Source of the DNA: Nocardia mangyaensis
GTDB lineage: Bacteria; Actinomycetota; Actinomycetes; Mycobacteriales; Mycobacteriaceae
Assembly (NCBI RefSeq): GCF_001886715.1
Contig: NZ_CP018082.1
Coordinates: 7,068,001-7,132,000 of the forward strand
Length of the DNA: 64,000 bases
Direction: 5' to 3'
In this document: piece by piece, positions 16,870 to 25,587 of the stretch
Position numbering within the stretch: position 1 is the stretch's first letter
Layout of the letters: each line of letters opens with the position of its first letter
Notes under the pieces: model-generated
What the model was told of the DNA's origin: nothing
Seen by the model: only the letters and a program-made list of their open reading frames with translations
Database searches by the model: none
Position numbers and translations under genes: made by a program

Positions 16870-17379
16870 ATGGACGACGGCCGCGACGAACTGATGCGCG
16901 CGCTCTACGCCGAGCACGCGCCCGCGCTGTGGCGCTTCACCCTCGGCCTGGTGCGCGATCCCGGCCGGGCCGAGGACATCGTCCAGGAGACCCTGCTGCG
17001 CGCCTGGCAGCGCCCCGCTGTGCTGGAACAGACCGACACCTCCCCGCGCGCCTGGTTGTTCACCGTGGCCCGGCATCTCGCCGTCGACGAGCACCGCAGC
17101 GCCCGCCATCGCCGCGAGTTCGGCACCGACACCCCACCCGAGCAGGTGAGTCCCGACCAGTCGGATCGGGCCCTCGACGGCTGGCTGGTCGCCGACGCGC
17201 TCAGCACGCTGAGCCCGGATCATCGCGAGGTGATCGTGCGCGCCTACTATCGCGGCCTCGGGATGCAGCAGATCGCCGACGAACTCGGCATTCCGCCTGG
17301 CACGGTGAAGTCACGCCTGCACTACGGCATGCGGGCGATGCGGCTGGCATTACAGGAGATGGGGGTGACGAACCGATGA
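16870..17379 (+). CDS. ECF RNA polymerase sigma factor (SigL-like)
   Basis: Sigma factor of 169 aa. Region 2 contains LYAEHAPALWRFTLGLVRDPGRAEDIVQETLLRAW with the -10 recognising helix, and region 4 contains LSPDHREVIVRAYYRGLGMQQIADELGIPPGTVKSRLHYG. The pairing with a membrane zinc-type anti-sigma factor, coupled through ATGA, matches the mycobacterial SigL/RslA arrangement, where the regulon includes envelope and secreted proteins. ATG 16870 has only a weak GAGGG 10 nt upstream. The operon is probably autoregulated, but no clear ECF promoter could be assigned. Confidence 0.88.
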   Translation: MDDGRDELMRALYAEHAPALWRFTLGLVRDPGRAEDIVQETLLRAWQRPAVLEQTDTSPRAWLFTVARHLAVDEHRSARHRREFGTDTPPEQVSPDQSDRALDGWLVADALSTLSPDHREVIVRAYYRGLGMQQIADELGIPPGTVKSRLHYGMRAMRLALQEMGVTNR

Positions 17380-18074
17380 ACGATCGCGCTGACGAGTACA
17401 GCACCTGGGACGCCGCCTATGTCCTCGGTTCACTGAGCGCCGCCGAGCGGCGCGAATACGAGGCGCACCTGATCGACTGCCCGCATTGTGCCGAGGCGGT
17501 GGCCGAACTGGCCGCGATGCCGGGCATGCTCGCCTTGGTCGACCGCGAGACCGCGCTGTCGATGATCGAATCCCCGGCCGCCGCGCCGCCGCCGGTGCCG
17601 GATCTGATTCCCACGCTGGCCGCGGCGGCCCAGCGCAGGGAGCAGCGGCGCCGGTGGCTCGGGATCGGCAGCGCGGTGGCCGCCGCGGCTGCCGCGGTGG
17701 CGATCGCGATTCCGATCACCGTGACGGTCGCGCGGTCGGATGCCTCGACCGAACAGGTCGTCGCCCAGCAGGAGATGCGCGCGGTCGAGCAGACGCCGAT
17801 CAGCGCGCAGGTGAAGCTGGTCCGCGACGGTGAGCGCACCCGACTGGTGATGACCTGCCGCTACCCACCCAGCGAGGTGGGTTCCAGCTACGTCTGGACC
17901 TACGGTCTGGTCGTCACCGCGGGTGAGCAGCGGATCGAACTCGACCAGTGGCCCGCGGGGCCGGGCACCGAACTCACGGTGGCCCGCACCATCGACGCCC
18001 CGCCGGAGTCGATCAGCAGCGTGGAGATCACCTCGGTGGATTCGGGCAAAACGGTGCTGGTCGCTCAGGTCTGA
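17376..18074 (+). CDS. Membrane anti-sigma factor with zinc-binding motif (RslA-like)
   Basis: Protein of 232 aa. The N-terminal ZAS domain has HLIDCPHC (H-x3-C-x2-C) at about residues 29-36 and would hold the sigma factor in the cytosol. One TM helix follows (about residues 92-115, GIGSAVAAAAAAVAIAIPITV), then an extracytoplasmic anti-sigma-K-type C-terminal domain. Its ATG overlaps the sigma stop codon. Loss of zinc on oxidation, or proteolysis, would release the sigma factor; that mechanism is known for the family, not shown here. Confidence 0.9.
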   Translation: MNDRADEYSTWDAAYVLGSLSAAERREYEAHLIDCPHCAEAVAELAAMPGMLALVDRETALSMIESPAAAPPPVPDLIPTLAAAAQRREQRRRWLGIGSAVAAAAAAVAIAIPITVTVARSDASTEQVVAQQEMRAVEQTPISAQVKLVRDGERTRLVMTCRYPPSEVGSSYVWTYGLVVTAGEQRIELDQWPAGPGTELTVARTIDAPPESISSVEITSVDSGKTVLVAQV

Positions 18075-18080
18075 GACAGC

Positions 18081-18110
18081 GAACAGCCCCGGCGGGTTCC
18101 GGGGCTGTTC
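18081..18110. terminator. Bidirectional terminator hairpin
   Basis: A perfect 12-bp stem (GAACAGCCCCGG / CCGGGGCTGTTC) with a 6-nt loop lies between the convergent anti-sigma and permease genes. Confidence 0.75.
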
Positions 18111-18124
18111 GACCGGGTCGTCGA

Positions 18125-18901
18125 TCAGTTCTGCTTGCGGAAGATCGACATCGACCAGAAGTAGCCGCCCGCGGCGATCGCCACGCACCAGGCCAGCGAG
18201 ATCCAGCCGTTCGCGCCGATCTCGGTGCCCATCAGCAGTCCGCGCAGCGTCTCGGTGATGGGCGTGAAGGGTTGGTACTCGGCGAATTGGCGCAGCCCGA
18301 CCGGCATTGTCTCCGTGGCTACCAGCCCGCTGCCAAGGAACGGCAACATGATGATCGGAAAGGGTGCGTTGCTGGCGCTTTCGGCATTGGGTGAGATCAG
18401 GCCGAGCGCGATGGCGAGCCAGGAGAGGGAGAAGGTCACCACCACCAGCAGACCCAGCGCGGCGAGCCACTCGATGAGGTTCGCGTTGGGCCGGAACCCG
18501 ATCAGCAGTGCGACGCCGGTCATCACGAGGATGCCGCCGGTCGCTTGGAGAAGTGCGCCGAGCACCTTCCCGGTGAGCACCGACGACTGCGAGATCGACA
18601 TCACCCGAAAGCGGTTCACGATCCCCTTGCTCGCGTCGGTCGCGATCGACACCGCGACCGATACCGTCATGTACGCGGGCAGCAGCAGCATCATGCCGGG
18701 TGCCAGATAGTCGATGTAGTTGCCGCCGGAGGACTTCTCCAACGCCCCACCGAAGACGAAGTTGAACACCAGCAGCAGCACGGTCGGCATGATGATGATG
18801 CTGAAGACCATGCTCGGGTACCGCTTGGCGTGAATCATGTTGCGCCGCAGCATCGTCATCGTGTCGGCGAGGGCGTAGCGCTGGGTGGTCCGGGTGGTCA
18901 T
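18125..18901 (-). CDS. DrrB-like ABC-2 exporter permease
   Basis: Permease of 258 aa with six TM segments. The family features are the N-terminal RNMIHAKRYPSMVFSIIIMP, the LAPGMMLLLPAYMT helix and the C-terminal LRQFAEYQPFTPITETLRGLL, characteristic of the daunorubicin-resistance DrrB branch. It overlaps the ATPase gene by 4 nt. The exporter most likely removes a hydrophobic compound or lipid. The substrate is unknown. Confidence 0.9.
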   Translation of the reverse strand: MTTRTTQRYALADTMTMLRRNMIHAKRYPSMVFSIIIMPTVLLLVFNFVFGGALEKSSGGNYIDYLAPGMMLLLPAYMTVSVAVSIATDASKGIVNRFRVMSISQSSVLTGKVLGALLQATGGILVMTGVALLIGFRPNANLIEWLAALGLLVVVTFSLSWLAIALGLISPNAESASNAPFPIIMLPFLGSGLVATETMPVGLRQFAEYQPFTPITETLRGLLMGTEIGANGWISLAWCVAIAAGGYFWSMSIFRKQN

Positions 18902-19872
18902 CGCAGAGACTCCTGCTCGGTGGTGGTCGCACGGCCGGTGAGGGTGAGGAAGACGTCGTCGAGGTTGGGGGTGTGCACGGAAATGCCGCCCGCTTCGATG
19001 TTCTCGGCATCGAGCAGATCCAGCACCGCGCGCAAGGAACGCACGCCGCCGTCGCCCGGAACGGCGAGGGTGAGTCCGTCGCCGCCCTCGAGTACCTGGG
19101 CGGCGGAGCCGAATGCGTAGCGTGCGGCGTCCAGGGCGGCCTGCTCACGGAAGTCGATGCGGATGTGCCCGCCGGGGATCAACCGTTTCAGCTCCGCCGC
19201 GGTGCCTTCGGCGACGATGCGGCCGTCGTCGAGCACCGCGATGCGGTCGGCCAGGCGATCGGCTTCCTCCAGGTACTGCGTGGTGAGGAAGACGGTGACG
19301 CCCAGATCGTCGACCAGGCCGCGGATGATGTCCCAGATGGCACGGCGGCTGCGCGGGTCGAGTCCGGTGGTCGGCTCGTCGAGGAAGATCACCTTCGGGT
19401 CGCCCACCAGGGTCATCGCGAGGTCGAGCCTGCGGGTCATGCCGCCGGAGTAGGTGCCGGCCGGTTTGTCGGCGGCCTCGACCAGGTCGAAGCGTTCCAG
19501 CAGTTCGGTTGCCAGCCTGCGGGATTCGCGCCGGGGCAGGTGCTCGAGGTCGCCCATCAGGTGCAGGTTCTCGCGACCGGTCAGCAGTTCGTCGACGGCC
19601 GCGAACTGCCCGGTGACGCCGATCAGCGCCCGCACGCTCGCTCGGTCGGCGCGCACATCGTGGCCGCCGACGGTGATCTCGCCGGCGTCGGCGCCGATCA
19701 GCGTGGTGAGGATCTGCACGGTGGTGGTCTTGCCCGCGCCGTTCGGGCCGAGCAGGGCGAAGACGGTGCCCTCGGTGACGGCGAGGTCGATGCCGTCGAG
19801 GACCGTGTGGTCGCCATAGGATTTACACAGGCCGCGTGCGGTGATGGCGGGTCCCGGATGACCGTTGACCAT
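18898..19872 (-). CDS. DrrA-like ABC exporter ATP-binding protein
   Basis: ATPase of 324 aa. Walker A is LLGPNGAGKTTT, the Q-loop is GVTGQFAAVDELLTGREN (typical of DrrA), the signature is YSGGMTRRLDLAM, Walker B is VIFLDEPTTGLD, and the C-terminal ~90 residues form the DrrA accessory domain. ATG 19872 has GGAAGG about 9 nt upstream. The 113-nt leader after the EXLDI gene contains CCCCCAGGGGG, a possible weak attenuating hairpin. It forms an operon with the EXLDI gene and the permease. Confidence 0.92.
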   Translation of the reverse strand: MVNGHPGPAITARGLCKSYGDHTVLDGIDLAVTEGTVFALLGPNGAGKTTTVQILTTLIGADAGEITVGGHDVRADRASVRALIGVTGQFAAVDELLTGRENLHLMGDLEHLPRRESRRLATELLERFDLVEAADKPAGTYSGGMTRRLDLAMTLVGDPKVIFLDEPTTGLDPRSRRAIWDIIRGLVDDLGVTVFLTTQYLEEADRLADRIAVLDDGRIVAEGTAAELKRLIPGGHIRIDFREQAALDAARYAFGSAAQVLEGGDGLTLAVPGDGGVRSLRAVLDLLDAENIEAGGISVHTPNLDDVFLTLTGRATTTEQESLR

Positions 19873-19985
19873 GGTGGTCGTTCCTTCCAGTTCTCATTAA
19901 GTTCTGCGAATATGTGCATGAGTCATCGACACAACCCCCAGGGGGCTGCGGTGACGATGTGAGTGTGCGGTTGTGGTCTTCAGCG

Positions 19986-20513
19986 CTAGATGTCGAGCTC
20001 CTCCACCTGCGGATGCGCGGTGATGTCCTCGACCTTGCGGTACAGCTTGTCCGGAATGCGGCCCTTCAGCGTCGCGAGTTCGTCGATGATCTCGTACTCG
20101 TAATCGCCCCAATCCCAGGGCCGGTCGCCGATGCCGAACATCCGGCGCCAGTATTTCCAGTCCTTCATGTCGCCGGCGGCCTCGCCGGTCGGATAGTCCC
20201 GCCACAGCGCGGTGTGCGTGTGCAGCACGAACTTGCCCTTGCGACTGCGATAGACCCGCTGGTGCAGCACCCGCTCGTCGCCGACGTCGCGCCATTCGCC
20301 CAGTAGCGAGCCCTGGAAGCGCACCTGCCGGACGCCGTCGCGACCGACCTGCAAGGTGATCTCCTCGAACCCCGCCTGACGCCCCTCCTCCAGCTCGATG
20401 AGCCGGCGCAGCGCGGCGACAACGGCGCCGGAGAGGTTGCCGCCGATGAGCTCCTGCGCCCGCTGGAACAGGGGTAGATCGTCATCGGCCACGTAGATCG
20501 TCTTGTTGGGCAT
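19986..20513 (-). CDS. EXLDI family protein with N-terminal RHH-like domain
   Basis: Protein of 175 aa ending in EELDI, the C-terminal E-x-L-D-I signature of the EXLDI family (TIGR04342), whose members typically lie beside DrrAB-type exporters, as here. The first ~45 residues (KTIYVADDDLPLFQ then LSGAVVAALRRLIEL) look like a ribbon-helix-helix DNA-binding fold. The middle is rich in Trp, Tyr and His. ATG 20513 is 6 nt after TATAGT. I infer that it represses the exporter operon by binding the tandem TATACGTA repeats over its promoter. Confidence 0.85.
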   Translation of the reverse strand: MPNKTIYVADDDLPLFQRAQELIGGNLSGAVVAALRRLIELEEGRQAGFEEITLQVGRDGVRQVRFQGSLLGEWRDVGDERVLHQRVYRSRKGKFVLHTHTALWRDYPTGEAAGDMKDWKYWRRMFGIGDRPWDWGDYEYEIIDELATLKGRIPDKLYRKVEDITAHPQVEELDI

Positions 20514-20519
20514 GAACTC

Positions 20520-20541
20520 ACTATACGTAGATGTATACGTA
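20520..20541 (-). promoter_or_regulatory. Leaderless promoter with tandem TATACGTA operator
   Basis: On the minus strand TATAGT (20520-20525) ends 6 nt before the EXLDI ATG. Two identical TATACGTA octamers (20522-20529 and 20534-20541, each with a TACGTA palindrome) are spaced 12 nt apart and overlap the -10. Tandem half-sites suit an RHH regulator. Confidence 0.55.
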
Positions 20542-20680
20542 CACACAAGGGGTGGATTTCGACCACCCTGTGAACCCGTCCCCGAGCCACGCCGTATCCC
20601 TCGTGTAGTCGACGATCCGTGCTCCGGATATCCGCTGGTCAGCACGATCGCCGACGAATACTCGCGCCGAAGGAGAACCG

Positions 20681-22417
20681 ATGCCGGACAGAGTGGTCGA
20701 CTATCTGGTGGGCGCGGTCGCCGACCTGGGGATCACCCAGATATTCGGTGTCGACGGCGCCAATATCGAGGACCTCTACGACGCGATCTTCGACGCGGGC
20801 GGACACCCGGCCGGGATCGTCGCCAAGCACGAGTTCTCGGCCGCCACCATGGCCGACGGGTACGCCCGCAGCACGGGCGGACTCGGCGTTGTCGCCGCGA
20901 CCTCCGGTGGCGGGGCGATGAATCTGGTCGCGGGGCTGGCCGAGTCGTATGCGTCGCGGGTGCCCGTACTGGCGCTGGTCGGCCAGGCGCCCACTGTCCT
21001 GGAAGGACTTGGCGCCTTCCAGGACTCGAGCGGACTCGCTGAATCACCGGATGCGGCAGCGCTGTTCGCAACGATCAGTCGCTACTGCGCGCGAATCACC
21101 GATCCAGCCGAACTGCCTGCTCAGCTCGCAGCAGCACTCGCGGCGGCACGCGGCGGTGGACCTGCGGTCCTGCTCCTCCCCAAAGATGTGCAGCAGCAGT
21201 CGATGCCGACCGACTCGGGCGCCGCACCCGGCGTCAACTCCCACGCTCCGACCGAGCGCAGACAACGCACCGTCCCGACTGATGCCCTCGCCTCGCCCGA
21301 GCTCGACGAGCGCCGCGCGGCGCTGCGCCGGGTCGCCGATGATCTCACCGCTGCTCGGGCGCTCGGCACAGTGGTGGTCATCGCGGGCGACCAGGTGGCC
21401 CGCGACAACGCCCGTGCCGAACTAGCCGAGCTGGTGTCCATGCTGGACGCCACCATCGGCGTGGCTCCCGACGCCAAGGATGTCTACCCCGCGACAGGTC
21501 CGGGATACAGCGGCGTCGCGGGCAGCATGGGTCATCCCGAGCTGGTCGCGGCACTGGAGTCGGCGAGTGTCTGTCTGCTCGTCGGCACCCGCCTGCCGGT
21601 GCCGACCCGCGCCGGTTTGGAATCGGCGCTGACCAGCCGCACGTTGCTCAGCCTCGGCGTGCTGGCGCCGTATCTGCCCACCGCCCATGCGCCGAGCACC
21701 GATCTCGCTGCCGACATCACCTGGCTGCTGGGACAGCTGGATCCGGCACCGTCGAGCAGTTCGGCGAGCACACCGACGCCGCTACCGGTACCCGAGACAT
21801 CGGGCCCCGGCCTGCGGTATCGCACCGTCGTCGAAGCCATCCAGACCGCGCTGCCTGCGCGCGCGGACATCTTCGCCGACGCGGGCAACACCGGCGCCGC
21901 GGTCGTGCATCATCTGCGGGTGCCCGAGGGCGGACGATTCGTCGTCGCCCTCGGCATGGGCGGGATGGGGTACGCCTTCGGTGCGGGTATCGGTTCCGCG
22001 TTCGCCCGCCACGACGCGACCGATGGTCGGCACCGCACGGTCGTGATCGCGGGTGACGGCGCGTTCTACATGCACGGCATGGAGATCCACACCGCCGTCG
22101 AACACGCGCTGCCCATCACCTTCGTGGTGTTCAACAACAACGCGCATGCCATGTGTGTGACTCGCGAACAGCTCTACTACCGAGATCGCTACAGCTTCAA
22201 CCGTTTCCACACCGCACACCTGGGAGCGGGCATCGCGGCCATGTTCCCCGGGCTGCCGGCCCACACCGTCACCGAACCCGCCGAGCTCGCCGACGCGCTC
22301 CATCACAGCTTCACCGCCCCCGGACCCGCCTTCCTCGAAATCGTCTGCGACCCCGACGAAGTACCGCCTTTCCTGCCTTTCCTGTCGACCATCGAATCCG
22401 CGAGGAGCTCCCAGTGA
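20681..22417 (+). CDS. ThDP-dependent enzyme (acetolactate synthase-like)
   Basis: Protein of 578 aa with the three-domain fold of ThDP carboligases/decarboxylases. The cofactor-activating Glu is in AKHEFSAATMADGYAR, and the C-terminal ThDP-binding motif runs from GDGAFYMHGMEIHTA to FNNN. It differs from housekeeping acetolactate synthase in the substrate-facing regions, and a Ser/Ala/Pro-rich linker occupies about residues 167-205. ATG 20681 has AAGGAG 6 nt upstream. It starts a five-gene run in which every junction overlaps. It probably decarboxylates or condenses a 2-keto acid; the product is unknown. Confidence 0.85.
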   Translation: MPDRVVDYLVGAVADLGITQIFGVDGANIEDLYDAIFDAGGHPAGIVAKHEFSAATMADGYARSTGGLGVVAATSGGGAMNLVAGLAESYASRVPVLALVGQAPTVLEGLGAFQDSSGLAESPDAAALFATISRYCARITDPAELPAQLAAALAAARGGGPAVLLLPKDVQQQSMPTDSGAAPGVNSHAPTERRQRTVPTDALASPELDERRAALRRVADDLTAARALGTVVVIAGDQVARDNARAELAELVSMLDATIGVAPDAKDVYPATGPGYSGVAGSMGHPELVAALESASVCLLVGTRLPVPTRAGLESALTSRTLLSLGVLAPYLPTAHAPSTDLAADITWLLGQLDPAPSSSSASTPTPLPVPETSGPGLRYRTVVEAIQTALPARADIFADAGNTGAAVVHHLRVPEGGRFVVALGMGGMGYAFGAGIGSAFARHDATDGRHRTVVIAGDGAFYMHGMEIHTAVEHALPITFVVFNNNAHAMCVTREQLYYRDRYSFNRFHTAHLGAGIAAMFPGLPAHTVTEPAELADALHHSFTAPGPAFLEIVCDPDEVPPFLPFLSTIESARSSQ

Positions 22418-23073
22418 CCACCAGCGCCCTGCCCGCACTCAGCGACATCCCGGAGGGGGTGGTACCCGGCGTGCTGCGCATCGAGAACTCCGACCGGGAA
22501 GCGACCACCCCGATCATCATGGACATGCTGCGGTCGGTGTATCCGCACGACCAGATCTTCGGCGAGTACTGCCCGGTGCAGACCTATATCGCCGCGCCGC
22601 CACGCGAGGTATACGAGTATCTGGCCGACACCCGCTCGCTCGAGGAATGGACCTACAGCCTGCGCGGTTTCACCGAAACCGACGAGCCGGGCCTGTGGCT
22701 GTCCTACGACCGGCTGGGCGATCAGACCAAGTGCTTCACCCGCACCGTCGCCCACCCTGACGCGATGACCGTCGACTACCACTGTGCCTGGGACCAGTCC
22801 GAACACCTGTGGATGATCTACCTGATGCGGGTCGTCGACGCGCAGGTGGTGTTCGACAAGCCCGGCTCGGTGGTGCTGTGGGTCAACTGCAAACACCCCT
22901 TCTACGACGAGAACGGCTATCCCGAAACGGCTCCGCCGAAACGGCCGGTCTGGGTCGGTGACTTCTGGGAGATGTTCTCGGCCGGGCACCAACTGGAGCT
23001 CGACAATCTCAAAGCCATCTGTGAGTACCGTGCGGCGCACGGTCTCGCGATCAAGCCGGAGTGGATGCAGTGA
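22414..23073 (+). CDS. SRPBCC-fold protein in the ThDP/KAS cluster
   Basis: Protein of 219 aa. Residues from about 45 onward (VQTYIAAPPREVYEYLADTR) show the START/SRPBCC pattern of a helix-grip ligand-binding fold, followed by aromatic-rich strands. Such proteins act as cyclases/aromatases or hydrophobic-ligand binders in polyketide-like pathways. The start is GTG 22414 within GTGA overlapping the ThDP stop, so the two are translationally coupled. An unusually large number of Trp and Tyr residues line the predicted cavity. The exact chemistry is not deducible. Confidence 0.75.
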   Translation: MTTSALPALSDIPEGVVPGVLRIENSDREATTPIIMDMLRSVYPHDQIFGEYCPVQTYIAAPPREVYEYLADTRSLEEWTYSLRGFTETDEPGLWLSYDRLGDQTKCFTRTVAHPDAMTVDYHCAWDQSEHLWMIYLMRVVDAQVVFDKPGSVVLWVNCKHPFYDENGYPETAPPKRPVWVGDFWEMFSAGHQLELDNLKAICEYRAAHGLAIKPEWMQ

Positions 23074-24095
23074 ATTCCCCCATGCCCCAGGTGAGCCTGG
23101 TCGACGTCGCGAGCTACCTGCCCGGCGAACCCGTGCCGACCGACTATTTCACCCAGTACTCCCGGTCCGAGCGAATGGCGAAGAACGTGATGTTCCGTTC
23201 GCCCACCGGCCGCCACCACATCGCCCGCGACGAGACCGCTGTCGACATGGCCGAACGGGCCTTCGCCGCACTGCGCGAACGCCACGGTGACGGGCTGGCC
23301 GCCGAGCTCGACATCATCATCACCCACACCCAACTGCCCGACAACCCGGTGCTCGGGGCCGGTCCCGAGCTGGCCCGACGACTCGGCGCGCGCCCCGCCC
23401 ACGTCCTCGATGTGCACAACGGCGGCTGTGCGGCCTTCGTGCACATGATGTCGCTGGCTCGGATGATCATGGCAACCAGTGCGGCGAAGACGGCACTGGT
23501 CGTCGCCGCGCAGAACTGTGCCGGGCCGGTGTTCACCCAGCCCGAGATCCGCAAACTCGCCCAGGCGCCGGTTCCCGGTGACGGGTGCGGGATCGGCCTG
23601 CTGCGCAAGGATGATTCGGCACCGATCCTCGACATCGATTGCCGTACCTATCCCGAATTCGCGGGCGACATGGACTTCTCCACCAACGGCCCGCGCAAGT
23701 ATTGGGAACCCGGTGAGGGCCAGGGCTGTGTGAGTTTCACCGAATCGAAGATCACCAAGGTGTTCGCGCGGGGCAATCGGCTGGTGCCCGAGGTGGCACT
23801 GGCGGTGTGCGAGCACATCGGCGTGAAGGGCCGCGACATCGATACTCTCGTCACCAATCAGCCGAACAGGCTGTTCCTGCGCAACTGGCACGACGCGCTG
23901 GAACTTCCCGCCGAGCGCCATCCCGACACCTTCGATCAGTGTGGAAACCTGTTCGCCGCGGGCATTCCGGTGACGCTCGACGTGGAGAACCGCGCGGGTA
24001 GGTTGCGCAATGGTTCGGTGGTGCTGTTGTCGGCCTTCGCGCACGCGGGCGATTTCGCCGGTGCGGCGGCGATCCGGTGGGGGGCGGCGCGATGA
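23070..24095 (+). CDS. KAS III-like condensing enzyme with altered catalytic triad
   Basis: Thiolase-fold protein of 341 aa of the 3-oxoacyl-ACP synthase III group. The nucleophilic Cys is present in HNGGCAAFVHM, and the oxyanion Asn in QCGNLFAAGIP. The position of the catalytic His (PHQAN in FabH) reads TNQPNR, so the His is replaced by Asn. This speaks against ordinary malonyl-ACP decarboxylative condensation and for acyl transfer or another reaction. GTG 23070 overlaps the upstream stop (GTGA); ATG 23082 is an alternative. It is coupled to the aminotransferase downstream. Confidence 0.82.
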   Translation: MNSPMPQVSLVDVASYLPGEPVPTDYFTQYSRSERMAKNVMFRSPTGRHHIARDETAVDMAERAFAALRERHGDGLAAELDIIITHTQLPDNPVLGAGPELARRLGARPAHVLDVHNGGCAAFVHMMSLARMIMATSAAKTALVVAAQNCAGPVFTQPEIRKLAQAPVPGDGCGIGLLRKDDSAPILDIDCRTYPEFAGDMDFSTNGPRKYWEPGEGQGCVSFTESKITKVFARGNRLVPEVALAVCEHIGVKGRDIDTLVTNQPNRLFLRNWHDALELPAERHPDTFDQCGNLFAAGIPVTLDVENRAGRLRNGSVVLLSAFAHAGDFAGAAAIRWGAAR

Positions 24096-25135
24096 GCGTG
24101 CTCGTCGAACCGACCCTTCCGTCGCAGCGGGTGCGCGATTCGGCCCCCGCGCTGTTCGATCTCGGGCTCAGCGAGAATCCTTTTCCACCACTGCCTTCCA
24201 TCATGACGGCGGTGAGCGAAACGATCGGCCAGGCGAACCGGTATCCGGAGTTCCTGCCCCAGCGGTTGCCCCGGATGATCGCCGAACATCTCGGGGTCGG
24301 CGCGGCGGAGGTGGTCGTCGGCGCGGGCGCCACCGGTGTCGCCATGCAGGTGATGCGGGCCCTGGGCACCGGCGAACTCGTCACCAGCACACCGACCTTC
24401 GACGGGTACCCGCTGATGGCGGAGATGGCGGGCCTGTCGCTGGTACCGGTGCCGCTGGACACCGCCGGTGACCAGGACCTACCGGCCCTGCGCCGCGCGG
24501 TGAACCGGCGCACCGCGCTGATGGTGCTGTGCCGACCACACAACCCGACCGGCACGGTGCTCGACACGGGCGCCGTACGCTCCTTCCTCGCCGCCATCCC
24601 CCGCCGGGTCCCGGTGCTGCTCGATGAGGCCTACGTCGAGTTCCTCGCCCCCGCCGACCGCCTCGATCTGCGCGCCCTGCTCCACCGGCACGCCAATCTG
24701 CTGATTCTGCGCACCTTTTCGAAGGCGTACGGTCTGGCCGGCCTGCGCATCGGCTACTGCGTCGGCCGCGGCGAGCTGATCGAACGAATCCGCGCCCAGC
24801 AGTTGCCCTTCGGCATCGGCACCGCCGCGGTCGCCGCCGTCCGCGCCGCCTACGCCGCCGACGACGAACTCCACAGCCGCGTCACCCACATCAACACCGA
24901 ACGAGAAGCCCTCCGAAATACCCTCCGCGCCTGCGGAATCGACGTCCCGGCCAGTCACGCCAACTTCCTCTACCTCCCCGGCCCAGGCGTCGCCACCGCC
25001 CTGCGCCGCGCAGGCATCCGCGCCAAGCCCTACCCCGACGGAAGCGCCCGCATCACCGTCGGCGACCCCGCCGCAGGCCGCGCGGTCCACGCGGCTCTGC
25101 GCGACCTGCGCGGACCATGGCGCCAGATCGACTGA
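24092..25135 (+). CDS. PLP-dependent aminotransferase (histidinol-phosphate type)
   Basis: Fold-type I aminotransferase of 347 aa. The PLP Lys is in FSKAYGLAGLRIGY; the substrate/cofactor residues include CRPHNPTGTVLD and LLDEAYVEFLAP. Its N-terminus (FDLGLSENPFPPLPS) is like HisC/CobD-type enzymes. Given the context it probably transaminates a ketone or aldehyde made by the ThDP/KAS enzymes rather than acting in histidine synthesis. ATG 24092 overlaps the upstream stop (ATGA). The last ~250 nt switch to strongly C-ending codons. Confidence 0.88.
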   Translation: MSVLVEPTLPSQRVRDSAPALFDLGLSENPFPPLPSIMTAVSETIGQANRYPEFLPQRLPRMIAEHLGVGAAEVVVGAGATGVAMQVMRALGTGELVTSTPTFDGYPLMAEMAGLSLVPVPLDTAGDQDLPALRRAVNRRTALMVLCRPHNPTGTVLDTGAVRSFLAAIPRRVPVLLDEAYVEFLAPADRLDLRALLHRHANLLILRTFSKAYGLAGLRIGYCVGRGELIERIRAQQLPFGIGTAAVAAVRAAYAADDELHSRVTHINTEREALRNTLRACGIDVPASHANFLYLPGPGVATALRRAGIRAKPYPDGSARITVGDPAAGRAVHAALRDLRGPWRQID

Positions 25136-25578
25136 TGCCCTGGCCGGGACAGCTGTTCCCACACGGCGGCGGCCGGGTGGTGTTCGATGTCGGTATGACT
25201 CGGTGGCGAGACCGTGAATTCCGCCCCAACCCCGCTCCGGCGGTCGGCACCGCCAGCCGCACTCTCCTGCGTCTGCGCGTGGCCGGCCACGACATCGTGC
25301 TCCGTCGCACCCGCATCGCTCCCGGTGGCACCAGCGGGTGGCACTATCACGACGGCACCCTGTTCGTCGTGGTCACCCGGGGCGTTCTCGACCACCCCTA
25401 CCTCGAACGCGGGCCCGCCGAATACCCGCGCTTCCACGTGTTCCGCGAGCCGAGCGGCCCCGCGAACGCCCACGTCGCCCGCAACGGCGGGCCAACCGAA
25501 ACCCGCATCCTCGTGCTCTACCTCAACCCCGCGAACAGTCCGCTGTCTCACTCGGTACCGCCGCCAACGGACGGCTGA
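25135..25578 (+). CDS. Cupin-domain protein ending the ThDP/KAS cluster
   Basis: Small cupin of 147 aa. The first cupin motif is TSGWHYHDGTLFVVVTRG, with two His and a polar residue in place of the usual Glu, and the second motif is weak (RFHVFREPSGPANAHVAR). It could be a metal-dependent tailoring enzyme, an isomerase or a ligand sensor. ATG 25135 overlaps the aminotransferase stop (TGATG), completing four consecutive coupled junctions. An in-frame ATG at 25117 lies inside the upstream gene and is less likely. Confidence 0.75.
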   Translation: MPWPGQLFPHGGGRVVFDVGMTRWRDREFRPNPAPAVGTASRTLLRLRVAGHDIVLRRTRIAPGGTSGWHYHDGTLFVVVTRGVLDHPYLERGPAEYPRFHVFREPSGPANAHVARNGGPTETRILVLYLNPANSPLSHSVPPPTDG

Positions 25579-25587
25579 AGCGTCGAT

